Source: Mixophyes australis
Lineage: Eukaryota > Chordata > Amphibia > Anura > Limnodynastidae
Length of the DNA: 64,000 nucleotides
Reading direction: 5' to 3'
NCBI GenBank assembly: GCA_036250195.1
Contig: JAVHZZ010000006.1
Span: 79,073,369-79,137,368 of the forward strand
This document shows positions 12,553 through 25,600 of this stretch, piece after piece. A program made the translations under genes and the position numbers. The notes under the pieces were generated by a model. That model had not been told where the DNA came from. It made no database searches and saw nothing but the letters and a program-made list of their open reading frames with translations. Numbering within the stretch: position 1 is the first letter of the stretch; each line of letters opens with the position of its first letter.

Positions 12553-14345
12553 CTGCATGACAAATTAACTCATGACAGATTGAAGTTTTTAAAAATATTG
12601 ACAATGTGCTTGTTTTAACAAAACGGCATAAATTAGACTGTCAGCGTTCTTGAGAAGTTCACGCTCGAACTGCTTACCTTACAGATGTATGAGACTGGTC
12701 ATCAGGGTTAATTTGCTTTCTGATTGGACGCAACCACTGGTGTGACTCGCTGTCAGTCAGCTTTGTACATTAACCCAATTTCATGAGGTGAAACTTTGGA
12801 ATTTGTTTGCTGAAATGAGCTGCGACTCGTGTTTTCTATACATTACAATGTTATTTAACTTTATTTCACGTTGTGCTACATGTCTGTGATGTCACTAGTT
12901 TTTGCTGAATTGATAAGCCGCTTTCACATGCATATTGGTTCATTTCACATAATTGATGCCTTATTGATGTCTCTAGTTCCTAAAGAATTATTAGGCTGTA
13001 TTTTCATGCATGTAGGTTCAGCCTACAATGTGGTTATCTCCACTGATTGTATGTGATAGGTACATGTTAAATATGTCTGCAAAACAATTTATATTGTTTG
13101 TTGTGCATGTTTCATCCATGTCACTGCTTTCTAGTGGAGCAAGAAAATAATTGTGAACCAGAAGCTATGGGAAGAGAATAGCCACCATTTGGATAATGTT
13201 GTCAACATTCATGGTGACCGTGGTCTCTCAAAAGACAGCATCAACAGCTAGACACTTTGTGACATTCAATTAGGTTGATTTTGGCTAGGAAGTTGCAAAC
13301 ACAAGTTACTTATGGGCTGAATGGTCACATGAGACTGGAAAGTCAGAGGTCATCTAGCCAGAACAATACGTAGTGGGGTCACTTATGACCTTTCACCCTG
13401 GGTACATGACCTCTTTGTTCACAAGGCTTGGTAAAATGTATGAGGGCTCTTCTGTCAGTCACGCGGGGAGCTATGTGTGTATAAGTTAGTAAGGCAGAGG
13501 TATGTGGCAGATTTTTAAGCAGGGTAACAGAAAAATCCTTTAGGTTTTTTTGTTTCTTTTTTTTTTTTTTTTTTTTTTTTTACAGTGTTCTTTTTTTCCC
13601 AATAAAAAAACTTGAGTTGAGTAGTGTTGAACAGTGCAGTATAAGTAATAATAGCAGTGATTCCCACTGTATGTACCGTACAGATTGTAAGCGTAATATA
13701 TTAACCTGGGTATCATATGTGCTCTATCCAAGCCCTCCGCTTCACGAGAATAGTGGAAGAAAATGAACATCCACAATATAGTAAGTAGTGTTGCCTCATA
13801 GGAGACTGCTGGACCATAAATACGTAGGTGAGTTGAAACTTGAATTATGAAGTAAAAATATTCCATCACATCATCATATTCACTAGGTATTCCGAGCATT
13901 ATGCAAAAAATGTTAACTTGACAGAAATTTAATATGTGAAGATAGCCTCATAAAATTGGAATTAAATTGGAAAACTAAGAAATCATTAGCTTGGCACTAG
14001 CAAAAAATACCAGTCTGCAAAACGCAGGGAAAAAAGGGAGAGTGAGGTGTAATTATAAGTGAAACTTATAACACATAAGGGTAAGCCCGATTGCCTTGTC
14101 AGGGTTTAACCAGTGAGTAGGGCCCTAACAATGAGTCTGTGATGTAGTATGACGTTTATGTGCCATTACTTGGCATAACAATAAAGCTTCAGCCTTTGTT
14201 TTCATTTATTGCCTCCTGAAGCCTGCCTCCAATGAACCAAAGCTGACTGCGTATGTGTGCACATTGGCTTACAGGTTCAGCTTCAGTTCAGTAAACAGCT
14301 AGCAGGCCAGGCTGCAGAGGGAACCATAACGAATACCAAGCCTAA
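12550..14345. other. Unrecognised sequence with a poly-T tract
   Basis: A T run of more than 20 bases lies at about 13558-13580. No element boundary is visible beside it. Confidence 0.45.
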
Positions 14346-14590
14346 TGTGCAGAGCCATATCTAGAACCAACACTAATGTGCATAGCTATATTGATGCCAA
14401 GACTAACATGCAGAACTATATCTGGTACTCAGACTATTGTGCAGAGCCATATTTGTTGCCGAAAGTAATGCGAAGAGCCATATCTGATGACAAGTTTAAT
14501 ATGCAGAGCCATACCTTGTGTCAAGACTAATAGGCATATCTGTTGCCAAGTTTCATATGCAGAGCTATATTTAGTGCCAAACTAATGTGC
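14346..14590 (+). repeat. Minisatellite, 30-31 bp unit, about 8 copies
   Basis: Diverged tandem copies of a unit like GTGCAGAGCCATATCTGGTG plus about 10 bases ending in CTAAT. One copy is shortened. The array runs directly into a perfect hairpin. Confidence 0.85.
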
Positions 14591-14634
14591 AGTCATATGA
14601 TTTCAGAGCGTAAATGCTCTGAAATCATATGACT
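14591..14634. repeat. Perfect 19-bp inverted repeat, 6-bp loop
   Basis: AGTCATATGATTTCAGAGC and its exact complement are separated by GTAAAT. It abuts the minisatellite. It is too short for a typical microRNA precursor. Confidence 0.85.
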
Positions 14635-15618
14635 ATAAAAGCATTCTATGTTCTATATATTAATCAGTTGCAAACTATTACAGCTACCTTGGCTTCATTA
14701 ATTGATGTTAAATGAAATAACATTGTCAATCACCAATTAATGCAGCGCTTGTAATTGTAACAGTACATTGGGGAGAACAGAGTTTTTTGTGCATGTGGTG
14801 GTGTTTGTGAAGGAAGGTCTGAAAATTAACTTTAACAGTAGTAAAAGGTCAAAAGTCAGAAAGTTAGGACTAGACTAGGGAAGAACTGAGCACAACAAAT
14901 TAAATTAATCTTTCTCTTACGTGAGAAACTTTTGAAGATGTGAATGTGATTCTAACTTTAGCAGTTAACTATGTTTGAGCAGTCACTTTTCCTGACAACT
15001 GAGCTGGGCCTACTGCAAAAGTAAGTTTAGCCGTTTATGATCATAGGATAAATAAGGAGATTCAAGAACATAAGGAGTTAAATGGATTCTATTGAAGATA
15101 AAGAAAAATAGTTCCTCTGAACCAAATGCTAGTGGCCAGAAAGGGACTTCCAATTTAGGAAGGAGTTTTTGCAGTGGGAGGTGCCCAGGAATCTGAGAGC
15201 AAAGGGTGCGGACTCTCATCTCCCCACATATGGTAAAGGCAAGCTCTGGTCCACCACAGCAACTGACCCTCCCACTGCATGTCCATTGTGCAAAAGAGGA
15301 ATAGGGAGTAAGGTACAATGAGGTTTTGCCTCACAAAAACCACAACTCTTGATGCATTATGCAATGCTGGAGCTGTGACTCTGTAGAAGAGATTAACTCC
15401 CTGAAATACTTGGTCTCTGATACTGTGGATAGTGTTTATTAAATAGGATGACCACCACATCTATTTAACTACTTTAAATAGTTTTAGTATTGAAATATGT
15501 TGCATCATTTACTGACTTTTCATTACATTGTTAGAAAATTGCTTGTGTTAACTGCAATTGTTCTTACCACTATGGTAAAGCTGTTCTCATGCTATTTCTC
15601 GGTGACCCTGCCAACCAG
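14635..15618. other. Unrecognised sequence
   Basis: No supported gene or element. Confidence 0.45.
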
Positions 15619-15830
15619 ATCATCATCATCATCATCACCATTTATTTATATAGCGCCACTGATTCCGCAGCGCTGTACAGAGAACTCATTCACATCTGTC
15701 CCTGCCCCACTGGAGCTCACACTCTAAATTCCCTAATATAGACACACACTCACACACACACAGACAGAGAGGGAGACAGACAGAGAGAGACTAGGGTCAA
15801 TTTTGATAGCAGCCAATTAACCTACTACCA
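15619..15830 (-). repeat. V-SINE, 5'-truncated
   Basis: Tail (CATCAT)n then TTTATTTATATAGCGCCACT, CCGCAGCGCTGTACAGAGAA, a CA/GA-rich stretch, and CAGCCAATTAACCTACTA. The copy stops before the tRNA-like head. Confidence 0.85.
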
Positions 15831-17553
15831 GATGACAATGAATTGTCTAAATGCTTGTTGTCCAAGTAAGAGAGGCGGATCAAATGAGTCTGTCTTATTT
15901 AGTATGTAGGAGAAGCTGGTGTAATAACTTGTATGGTGTAACAGTGCTGACTGTATGTGCAGTGCTGCAGAGGTTAAACTAAACCTCCTCAGCCAGAGAA
16001 AATGAATAGTGACTTTTCTTGTGCAACTGCTAACAATGTCATGCAGAATTAGCTTTTTTGTTCCTGCCTGGTTTGGACAATTTTCTTATGTAAGTTTCCA
16101 CAGAGAAAATAAAATAATTTGTCTTAAAAGTACTTTGCAACCATAACACTGCTCTACAGTTGCCACAAGCAGTCAGTAGCGTTTAGAGTGCTGTGTGCTA
16201 TTAAACAGTATCCAGCAGTAAATGAATGAATGCAAAAATCAGTCACCTCATTGTATCTATGTATATTTTGGGGTGGGGGAGTCTTTAAAAATAGTTTAAT
16301 CTGAGTCTCAGCAAAGTTGCAGAGTAATGTAAGCTTCCTTCCTACCAGAGTTAACCCTCCTGCACCATCGCATGTCTTGCAGTACAAGTCCCATGTTTTC
16401 CTTTTAAAAGCAACATGGAAATAAGTTTTCACTTATCGTCTTAATATTTCTGGATTTACTGAAAGACGAGTAGCAGTAAAGGAATGTGAGGCAGAGTTTT
16501 ACTGTATCACTCTTCCATTATCAGTACACTGATTCACTGTAAGGATATTTCCCGCTGGACAGCTCTCTGTATGCTTTCCACTTGCCAGATTGCTGTCTAG
16601 TCTCAATACCTAGTGGAAGGCTTTCACTTGGCTACTTACGTTGGTTACATAGCGACTGAGGCTGGAAAAGGTCATTCATTGACTGCAAAAGGCAAACAAA
16701 TTCAGTGAAGCCATGCAAGACAATGGTGAATTGTTCCCAAAGGTATAATCCAGTTTCTTTGTAGTTTAACATTTTGCTATGGCTTAAGGTGACTGAACTT
16801 CAAAGGGAAGACTGCACATTGTTTTTATTCATAGTAGACAATTAATAATAACATTTATAACATGCTGGAAAAATCAGCAAATATTATAGTTGTTCTTAAT
16901 TTTTCTATGTGTGTGAAGGAGATTTCAAGCATCACTTTACCTTGAAAAGATAATAACGTGAACCCTCACATACCGCTCCATCCCTATTCACTGTAATAGA
17001 CCTTGGCAGAGAGCCACTGCTACAGTTAGTGTTTTACTTTGTTGAAACAATATTGCAGCTCTCTGCTAAACAACTAACTGTAAGACTGGGTACACTAGAG
17101 TGATTTCAGCCAGTTATCGGACCAATCAAAAGATAAATAACCGTTCAGCCCAATATCGCATACGGTAAGTCTGTACACTCCTACGATGAACGATTATCGT
17201 TCAAAAGCACATTGTATCCTTTCATTTGATTTTTAAACCGGACTAAAAATGTCTTTCAATGATGGAACAATGTTGTTCCAATTCTGCAGTGTGTATGCAC
17301 AGAACATACAGCATCCATAGATCTCTATATAGTGTGCAGAGTCTTGCGTTTTTCAGCTGATGGTTATGACAGATGAAGTGCACAGACTTGAAGGTAAATC
17401 ATGTAAAACATGTATAGTGTGTACACATGAATCATGAGCATGCTGATTGGGACTTTTATTTTTTTTCTGTTGGTCAGCAAAATCATTAAAGATGTTGCAT
17501 TAAGAGAAAACTTCTGTAGTGTATACCAAGGCTGTGTGTGCATGGGCAGCATC

Positions 17554-17556
<3 letters not shown>
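15831..17556. other. Unrecognised sequence
   Basis: Inverted words around 17090-17290 (for example TGTACACTCCTACG) hint at a decayed MITE, without clear ends. Confidence 0.4.

Positions 17557-17601
<45 letters not shown>
17557..17601. repeat. (TA)n microsatellite
   Basis: About 22 uninterrupted TA units. Confidence 0.95.
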
Positions 17602-17603
<2 letters not shown>

Positions 17604-18124
17604 ATAGGGGTGATATTTCTATGTAATATCTAGCTGCCTATGGGGGTACTACTGTACAATGCATGTCTGGCAATTGGAGTGTCCCTACGGCTTGGGGTGG
17701 GGGGCAAAATTCTCTCTGCACATATTAATTTCAGGATTAATACTCCTATTCGTAGCTTGGAATGTAACTGATAACTGAAATGTACCATCAGGTCCTGACA
17801 GCGATACTCTACAGAGCATGCATAGTTGTCTACTGTGCCTAATTTCAGCTGGAAATCTGTGCGCCTGGGTGAGTCACTATTTTTCAGTATTGACCAACTG
17901 CACACCAGATGTTATTCTTTACTCTTATTCCCTGGGCTTTGGAAGCCCAAAAAATATAGAAGATAAGCATTTAAAATGTAAAAAAACTCCATTATAAACA
18001 ACTTTAGTATAAATGACACAATGATGATTGTAGTGCTCCAAGGTCCACTAAGACCGTATTGCTTGTGATATAATCGGGCCCACAAGCTCAGCAACAAATG
18101 GTCTCTGGAAATTATTTTAAAATG

Positions 18125-18300
18125 TTGGCAATTATGGACTTCTAGTTCCAAACCATCTGGAGACCACAGGTTGTCCAATCCTGGTCTTCCTCAAGAGCTG
18201 GAGAGCCATGGGTTGCCCAAGCCTAGTCTTGCTCTACAGCTGGAGAACCACAGGTTGCCCAATCCTAGTCTTGCTCTACAGCTGGACAGCCACAGGTTGT
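18125..18300. repeat. Short tandem repeat of about 55-58 bp, three copies
   Basis: The phrase CACAGGTTGCCCAATCCTAG with TTGCTCTACAGCTGG recurs three times with small changes. The unit resembles the dispersed fragment at 50701. Confidence 0.6.
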
Positions 18301-18319
18301 GTACATTAATGGTTTAAAC

Positions 18320-19909
18320 CAGTGGTTCCCAAACTTTTGCAGTTCGCGGCACCCTTAGAGTCTCCATAATTTTTTAAGGCACCCCTCCAAAATAATTACC
18401 GAGCAGTCCTGTTTTAGAAGTAGTTGGGTCAAAAAATTGTAATAAGTATTTAGGTCAGGACAGAAATGCTTATTTAGTTGTATGCAAAAATGCCCCCTCT
18501 GCATCCAGACACTCTGCCCCCACTGCATCCAGACACTCTGCCCTCTCTCATGCTGCCCCCTCTCACGCTGTCCCCCCTCCTCTGCCCTCTCTCACGCTGT
18601 CCCCCCTCCTCTGCCCTCTCTCACGCTGTCCCACCTCCTCTGCCCTCTCTCACGCTGTCTCCCTCCTGTCACGCTGTCCCCCTCCACTGCCCCTCTCACG
18701 CTGTCCTCCTCCTCTGCCCACTGTCCCCCTCCTCTGCCCACTGTCACGCTGTCCCAGCTCATCTGCCACGCTGTCCCAGCTCCTCTGCCCTCTGTCACGC
18801 TGTCCCAGCTCCTCTGCCCTCTGTCACGCTGTCCCAGCTCCTCTGCCCTCTGTCACGCTGTCCCAGCTCCTCTTCCATGCTGTCCTCCTCCTCTGCCCTC
18901 TGTCACGCTGTCCCAGCTCCTCTTCCACGCTGTCCTCCTCCTCTGCCACGCTGTCCCAGCTCCTCTGCCACGCTGTCCCAGCTCCTCTTCCACGCTGTCC
19001 TCCTCCTCTGCCCTCTGTCACGCTGTCCCAGCTCCTCTGCCCTCTGTCACGCTGTCCCAGCTCCTCTGCCCTCTGTCACGCTGTCCCAGCTCCTCTGCCA
19101 TGCTGTCACGCTGTCCCAGCTCCTCTTCCACGCTGTCCCAGCTCCTCTGCCCTCTGTCACGCTGTCCCAGCTCCTCTGCCCTCTGTCACGCTGTCCCAGC
19201 TCCTCTGCCATGCTGTCACGCTGTCCCAGCTCCTCTTCCACGCTGTCCTCCTCCTCTGCCCTCTTCCACGCTGTCCTCCTCCTCTGCCCTCTGTCACGCT
19301 GTCCCAGCTCCTCTGCCACGCTGTCCCCCTCCTGTCACGCTGTCACTCTCCTCTGTCCCCCTCCTGTCATGCTGTCCCTCTCCTCTGTCCCCCTCCTGTC
19401 ACGCTGTCCCTCTCCTCTGTCCCCCTCCTGTCACGCTGTCACTCTCCTCTGTCCCCCTCCTGTCACGCTGTCACTCTTCTCTGTCCCCCTCCTGTCCCGC
19501 TGTCACTCTCCTCTGTCCCCCTCCTGTCCCGCTTTCACTCTCCTCTGTCCCCTCCTGTCACGCTGTCACTCTCCTCTGTCCCCCTCCTGTCACGCTGTCA
19601 CTCTCCTCTGTCCCCCTCCTGACACGCTGTCACTCTCCTCTGTCCCCCTCCTGTCACGCTGTCACTCTCCTCTGCCCTCTCTGCCGCGCGCCAGCCATAA
19701 AACAAACAAACAGAAACACTTATCAATCCGCCGGGCGCCGGGACCCAGCATCCTCCTTTCTCACGCAGTCTGTCACTGATATGACAGGCTGCGTGAGAGA
19801 GGATGTTAAGTGTTTCTGTTTGTTTGTTTTTTTATAGCTGGCGCGCGGCACCCCTGAGACAGCGCCGCGGCACCCCTGGGAGCCGCGGCGCACAGTTTGG
19901 GAACCGCCG
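18320..19909. mobile_element. hAT element, 1590 bp, interior expanded to a minisatellite
   Basis: It starts CAGTGGTTCCCAAAC and ends, on the other strand, CGGCGGTTCCCAAAC. The 8-bp GTTTAAAC is duplicated perfectly at 18312-18319 and 19910-19917 and fits the hAT preference nTnnnnAn. There is no transposase: most of the element is a CT-rich tandem array. The right end is CG-rich and holds a strong hairpin (arms 19683-19722 and 19807-19849). It is a non-autonomous relative of the MITE at 8379. Confidence 0.85.
18500..19675 (+). repeat. CT-rich minisatellite inside the hAT element
   Basis: Two interleaved unit types: about 29 bp (CACGCTGTCCCAGCTCCTCT plus GCCCTCTGT) in the first two thirds, and about 32 bp (CACGCTGTCACTCTCCTCTG plus TCCCCCTCCTGT) in the last third. 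The array keeps two plus-strand reading frames open for more than 430 codons purely through its periodicity. Confidence 0.9.
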
Positions 19910-19917
19910 GTTTAAAC

Positions 19918-20116
19918 TATACTAACTATAATAAAATGGTACTAGATAATTACATGCATTTCCCATTGTGTCTATGACAGAATGCCTCTGATCCCATTAC
20001 AGAACTGCGAACCCCATGTGGGAAGGTAGTTGTCAAGTGGCTTACTGCCTGTCTCTTGTACTGTAGGCCTCTATAAAAGAGTGACTGATACACTTTTAAT
20101 GGTCAACAGGTTCATC
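19918..20116. repeat. Downstream copy of a local duplication
   Basis: From the hAT insertion point to about 20040 the sequence is a diverged copy of 20439-20604. Shared phrases are GATAATTACATGCATTTCCC, GACAGAATGCCTCTGATC and AACCCCATGTGGGAAG. This copy lacks about 41 bp. The hAT element split it: its left edge (GTGTAC...GGTTTAAAC) lies at 18299-18319. Confidence 0.75.
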
Positions 20117-20122
20117 TTTATT
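20117..20122 (-). terminator. Candidate FSCN2 polyadenylation signal AATAAA
   Basis: First canonical AATAAA on the minus strand below the FSCN2 stop. It would give a 3' UTR of roughly 0.6 kb. Cleavage has not been observed, so this is inference from the motif and its position. Confidence 0.4.
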
Positions 20123-20424
20123 AGTTTTGTGAATGATTACAGCAGAAAATCTTTTAAAAATGGTATAAAAAAGCACCCAACCCATTTTCCAACAACAAAA
20201 GGAGTGCAGTTTAGTCTGACCTGTGTGCTTTGCATGCAGTTTCTGCCCAGGGCACTGTTAAGCCCTTGAACAGCTGCATTACTGGCCACTCTGCATATGA
20301 AGGGTGTAATGTGGCTGGAGATTAATCAGTAAATCAGCAGTTCAGCTGCAAAATATGTATATGTGTTTCCATCTGTTAATTAATGTCCATTTAGATTGTT
20401 TATGTATAACACAAGCTCAGATAT

Positions 20425-20612
20425 GTGTACACAAATGGTTTAAACTATACTAATCATAATGAAATGGTACTTAGATAATTACATGCATTTCCCATTATCC
20501 TAGTGGGGAACTGTTTGCAGAGGGTCATTGTGTCCATGACAGAATGCCTCTGATCACATTACAGAACTGTGAACCCCATGTGGGAAGCTAGTTGTCAAGT
20601 GGCTCGATGCTC
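20425..20612. repeat. FSCN2: Upstream copy of a local duplication, inside the FSCN2 3' UTR
   Basis: Partner of the copy at 18299-18319 plus 19918-20040. It still holds the uninterrupted GGTTTAAACTATAC site that the hAT element hit in the other copy. Confidence 0.75.
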
Positions 20613-20727
20613 ATGTCTCTATGATTGTTTTGGGGCAAACATCTTTTGCTTTATCCGTCCATTAACATCTCCTTTCTCAAAGCAAATCATCTAATGTCTT
20701 CTAGACCTAAACTGTGCTGGGTGTGGC

Positions 20728-20933
20728 TCAGTATTCCCAGAGGGTTGCATTCTTCACAGACTCTGCATCTGCTTTCAGGGTGCCCGCCTGGTCCCCACGT
20801 AGATATCTGCCATTTTTACCCTTGATTGCCACGCGGTTGTATTCTCTGAACTCAAAGAAGAAATCCTCTGACATGTCGCCATCTGTACAAATGGTGCCAT
20901 TGCTGGAGATGTACCAGAACTTTCCACCCTGAC
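20728..20933 (-). CDS. FSCN2: FSCN2 coding exon 5 with stop
   Basis: 206 nt including TGA at 20730-20728. Acceptor TTCTTAG|GT. It encodes [13 protein letters not shown] through NATLWEY, the last part of trefoil 4. Confidence 0.95.
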
Positions 20934-22631
20934 CTAAGAAAGGGAGTGAAGAGTAGAACAGTTAAGATTACAGTCTAGACTTTATATGTTGTATCCATAC
21001 ACTTAGGACTAGTTTTAGACTGGAGTCCTACAACCAGAATGTGTTCAGGTTTCAATTTAAGTGCAATGTCAATATTATTATATCTGATGAGGGTTCAGTA
21101 TTGACTGTAGGATTTTATATTTAAGCGACTTTATAGACATGTTGAATGATGTGGTGTCCTTGGCCTCTTCATTTGTAACTGGAATTAATTATACCTACAT
21201 CTCTTTCATGCTCTCAAATGAAACAGTCACAGGGTCACCCAATAGAGGTGCGCAGGAAAATCTACAATGTTTGGGTACCATAGTACCCGGAAATGTGCTC
21301 AGCTGCAGGCACAATTGAATTCTTCTACCTATGGGGGGAATCTAGTTGCTGGCGATATGGTACGCAGACATTGCACAATGCACATTGCCGGTAAAGATAA
21401 ATGGATATTTCTTTGTAAAAAGGCCACAATGCCCAGACCTAGGATAGCAGAGGCGGTTTGTAATTGTTAATCTTGTTTTACATTTTCCCTGCTTATTGTA
21501 TATATGTATTTGCACTCCTGCTTGGGGTTGAGGAGAGGATGTGTTCGTTCAAAAGTGCCTACCATCTTAAGCATCCATGATCATTTTTAATGGCTAGTAG
21601 GATGCATTCACTCCTTTTGTATATACAGGATGTGGTGGCGGTTGAGGGTGGGAGCTTGGGGAGAATCAGTGTAATTTACAATGTACCAGTAATTTATTTA
21701 TATTCTCTATATAAAGCATATACAACATAGTACAAAGACATAGAGGATCAACAACAGGCAAAATACAAAACAAACAAAGGTAAAAATACAGGACATGTAA
21801 GAAGTATTAATGCAAATAACCATGAAAATAAGCATAATACTGTCATAAGACATAAAAGGTTAAGGTATAAAACAAATAAGTGTAAGAGATATATTACAAG
21901 GGTACACAGGAGAACGAGGTTGGAGCAGACAAGAAGACAGGAGAAGAGACGGCCATGCTTGTGAGAGCTTACAAAAATGTGGGCAGAGGCAGACTGGGCC
22001 ACTGAGACTGGAGTAATGTGGGAGATTGGTAGGCTTTGATGAACAGGTGGATTTTTAAGGAGCATTTATAACTTTTGAGGTTGTGGAGAGTCTGAGTATG
22101 GAAATGTATTCCATAGGTGGGGAGCAGCCTAGGAGAAGTCTTGTAGATGAGACTGGGATGTGGTTATCAGTGGGGAGTTGAGTTAAAAGTCCCTAGGAGA
22201 GTGGAGAGCATGTGTGGAGTGAGATGAGGTCAGTGATGTGGGTGGAGGGGAGGATTGATTGAGGGCTTTGTAGATGAGGTTGAGAAGTTTGAATTGGATC
22301 ATGTAGGGAACATGGAGATGAGTGAGAGAGGTGCCAGGCAAAAGGAGGTTACAGTAGTCGAGGCAGGAGATAGTGAGAGAGTGGATTAGCTTTTTGGTAG
22401 CATCACGAGTGAGAAAGTGTCTCATCCTGACAATGTTTGGTATGTTGAAGTGACAGGCTTGGGAGAGAGACTAGATGTTGGGAGTGAAGAGTAACAGACG
22501 AGAATTGTCCACAGTTTGAAGACCTGATCAATGACCCTGATTTGTTTGCATTATGTATTTGCAAAAAACAGCTGTTTTGTGGTATATACTGAGATAACCA
22601 GGATATATATATATATATATATATGTGTATA

Positions 22632-22670
<39 letters not shown>

Positions 22671-25600
22671 TATACTATGCATTGTATATAGAAAATATTA
22701 ATAGGCATCTGACCTTTAATTTGATATGCTCCATTGTTACAGATGATTTGGAAGACGTCATATGATGAGCGGTTTGCATCTAGAGTGTTTGATGTTTTAT
22801 GGTAGCAGACAAATCCCAGATCTCCACGCAGGACCAGTATTGGCCTGTTTATCAACTTCAATGTGAATTCCTCATCCTCTCCTGTAGATTAAAGGGCAAA
22901 GATGGGGGTAGTATTTTAAGTTTCTAGCTTTAATTATATAGTCAGTCTGATTGCCAACCAACCAGTAATGCACACACCTACATTAATTAGTCTGTGATAG
23001 TCATTCTGATAATTGCCAACATTTCAATAATTTTCACAGACTCTTTGCTGCTGAGCCGACTCATCTAATCATGTCACATGACACTGCCCCCCCTCATCAA
23101 CACCCATTTACTGAATTTAATTATACATTTTGTATATTCTCCTATTCAATAAATATAAATTTGTACAGTACAAAGAATATGAAAAGATGGTAAGAGGCCA
23201 CAAAAATAATTTTACCATTCAGTTTGTCAATATTGAAAAATGGGGACATTTCCAGGGACACAAATTGCCAGGGAGAAATCTCTAAAACCTGGGACAGTTG
23301 TTTTTACTAGTGGGTTGTGGTTGACTCCAAGGTATAACTTGCCTGTGTATGGCACTTATGCGGCTATATTCTCTGTGCATGCTCTCTGAGACCAGAGTCC
23401 TGTTAGAGTCTTTTCTCCGTTGATACTGCATCAGGGCTCGGATTAGAATGCACTAGATCTGTAAAAACGAAGCCCCCTGCACCAGTAATAATTCCCATAA
23501 GCCCGATGTCTAGAACCCAAACAGGTATTATATTTTATTGATCCAGTTCAAGTGAAATATAAGTTGTCTATATCATTATATTAAATCTTGTTTTTGCATT
23601 TCTGCAGATGCATTATTTGGAAATTCCACATTCTCCATAGAGTTTCCTGATTCTCCCATTGCCCATCTAGCTACACCCATCCATTAGGAGTAGCACCATA
23701 TTGAATTGCTTATTCATGTGCTTTTTCTTAAAACATGGCCATCTGCTCAAAAATGACTGTATTGTATGATGTTTCTGTGTTAGTAAATGAGCCCTAATGA
23801 TTTTGCTTGTACCATGTTTTTAAACAAAACAAACTGAGTCAGTGCTAATCCAAACATGATGACTTGAGAAATTAGTGACTGAAATCCACTTTCCACTTGT
23901 AACGTTCACCACATTTGCTCTGTCACCTCCATTTATGAAGCATTGCTATGCCTCATAAGCTGCTCCTGACGTGTCATCATTTCCCTGATCAACTGCAACC
24001 TTTGCCCAACTGGCTCTTCCTTCAATCATGTATTTCAGTGGTGAACTCTGCTTCTGAATCATTGTCCTCATAATCCGTTTCATTTTGTCCACATTTCACT
24101 ACTTTACACTTTTTCTTGCTTTATATTAAGACCCTACATTCAATAATTTATTGTTACTTTCCACTTATGACACGTCTTCCTATTTTCCCTCCTACACCAT
24201 AATATTACACAGACCTTCATACACTATTTTATCCCATACCCAACATGATTATTTCAGCTCTCCCCAAGCCTTCAGACAAAGATAGCTCAGCTTTTCAGTA
24301 TAGCATGTTGCTGACTAAGCCCCCTTCTTACCCCAGCAAGACCATTTATGTGTATTGTTAAACACTGCATATAACACCCTTGCAATCATATTTGTCAGTG
24401 TGACTGGTAAGTATATTTTAGGGTACAGGGCCGGGAGACTCTTTTATATGCACAGTGATTCATTCAGTGTTTTACTGAACATTTCTAGAAATAGTAAGTT
24501 CTGCTTGTACATTGGGTAGATTCTAGCCTTTTAAACTCACCAACTGAGTCACAGACTGCCGCCAGCTGTCCGTTCTTTTTCGTACAAATGTACTTCCCAT
24601 TGCTGGCTTTTAGCGCAACTCTTCTGCCTCTCCATTCAATCTCGAACATTGTGTTGGCAGCGCTGTCAATGACAAGGGAATGATACAGGTTAGAATATAA
24701 GTTAATTCTCCTCTTGCCCACTAGAAAAGTCCTTCACTTACCAAAATGAATTTTTAATCTTCTATCATCGATCATCTTTGTCTTTACAAAGTATAACTAG
24801 TTTTAGCAGACTGCACAGTTATAACTCATAGTGTGTGTACTGAAATTATGCTTGTACCATCTTCCAGCTGCCATTAAGGTTCATTTAGTAATAGTGCATT
24901 TAGATTAAGTCTAACTACTGATTGGTTGCTCTGCTTTAGTGCAAAGTTTACACCTAAATGCAATGTAAGTTAATGAACCCCATTGCTTTCAATAGTATTC
25001 TGGCATATATGGTGTTATATAGGAGTATATAATGTCACAAGACAAGGGAAACCAGCACATAATTCATGGGCCCTGTAGATATTAATCTGCAAATGTTGAC
25101 TACACACAGTGGAAGCAGCCGTATTGTGCGGTAAACCAGTAGTCATGAGAAAACAGTCTATAAGCTTACTAGGAACCAGTGACAGCATTGAGGCATATAG
25201 ATAGGTTCCATTATCATCAGTATGGTTTAGATCACAAAGTTCCATTGTGTGATCATGCAATAAAAAAATGTCAGTGATGGAATGTGGATATTTAAAGTAA
25301 AGAAAAGTGGTAGAGTATAGGTGACCTATAAGGGCTTGTTTATATTGGTGCATTTGTCTGTGGTGCATTCAAAATGGGGAAACCCCATTTAAACTGAAGC
25401 AAATATAGAGCAGCGACATTGACCAAAACCACATCTGACAATGTGTGGGCAACATGCAACTGACTGTTCTTCAGGCTCTCCAAGTGAGTCTTAATTGAAC
25501 GGTACTTACATTTCAGTGGCTGTAGATTGGATTCCACCATGACTCACAAGGGTCCAATACTTGCCAGAATTAGTGTGAAAACTACATTTGTTAGTTTCTT

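Noticed and set aside
18478..19837. Two overlapping plus-strand open frames of 433 and 451 codons
   Set aside because: They are produced by the periodic CT-rich minisatellite: the peptides are simple Pro/Leu/Ser/Cys repeats in two frames at once, with no domain or codon signal.
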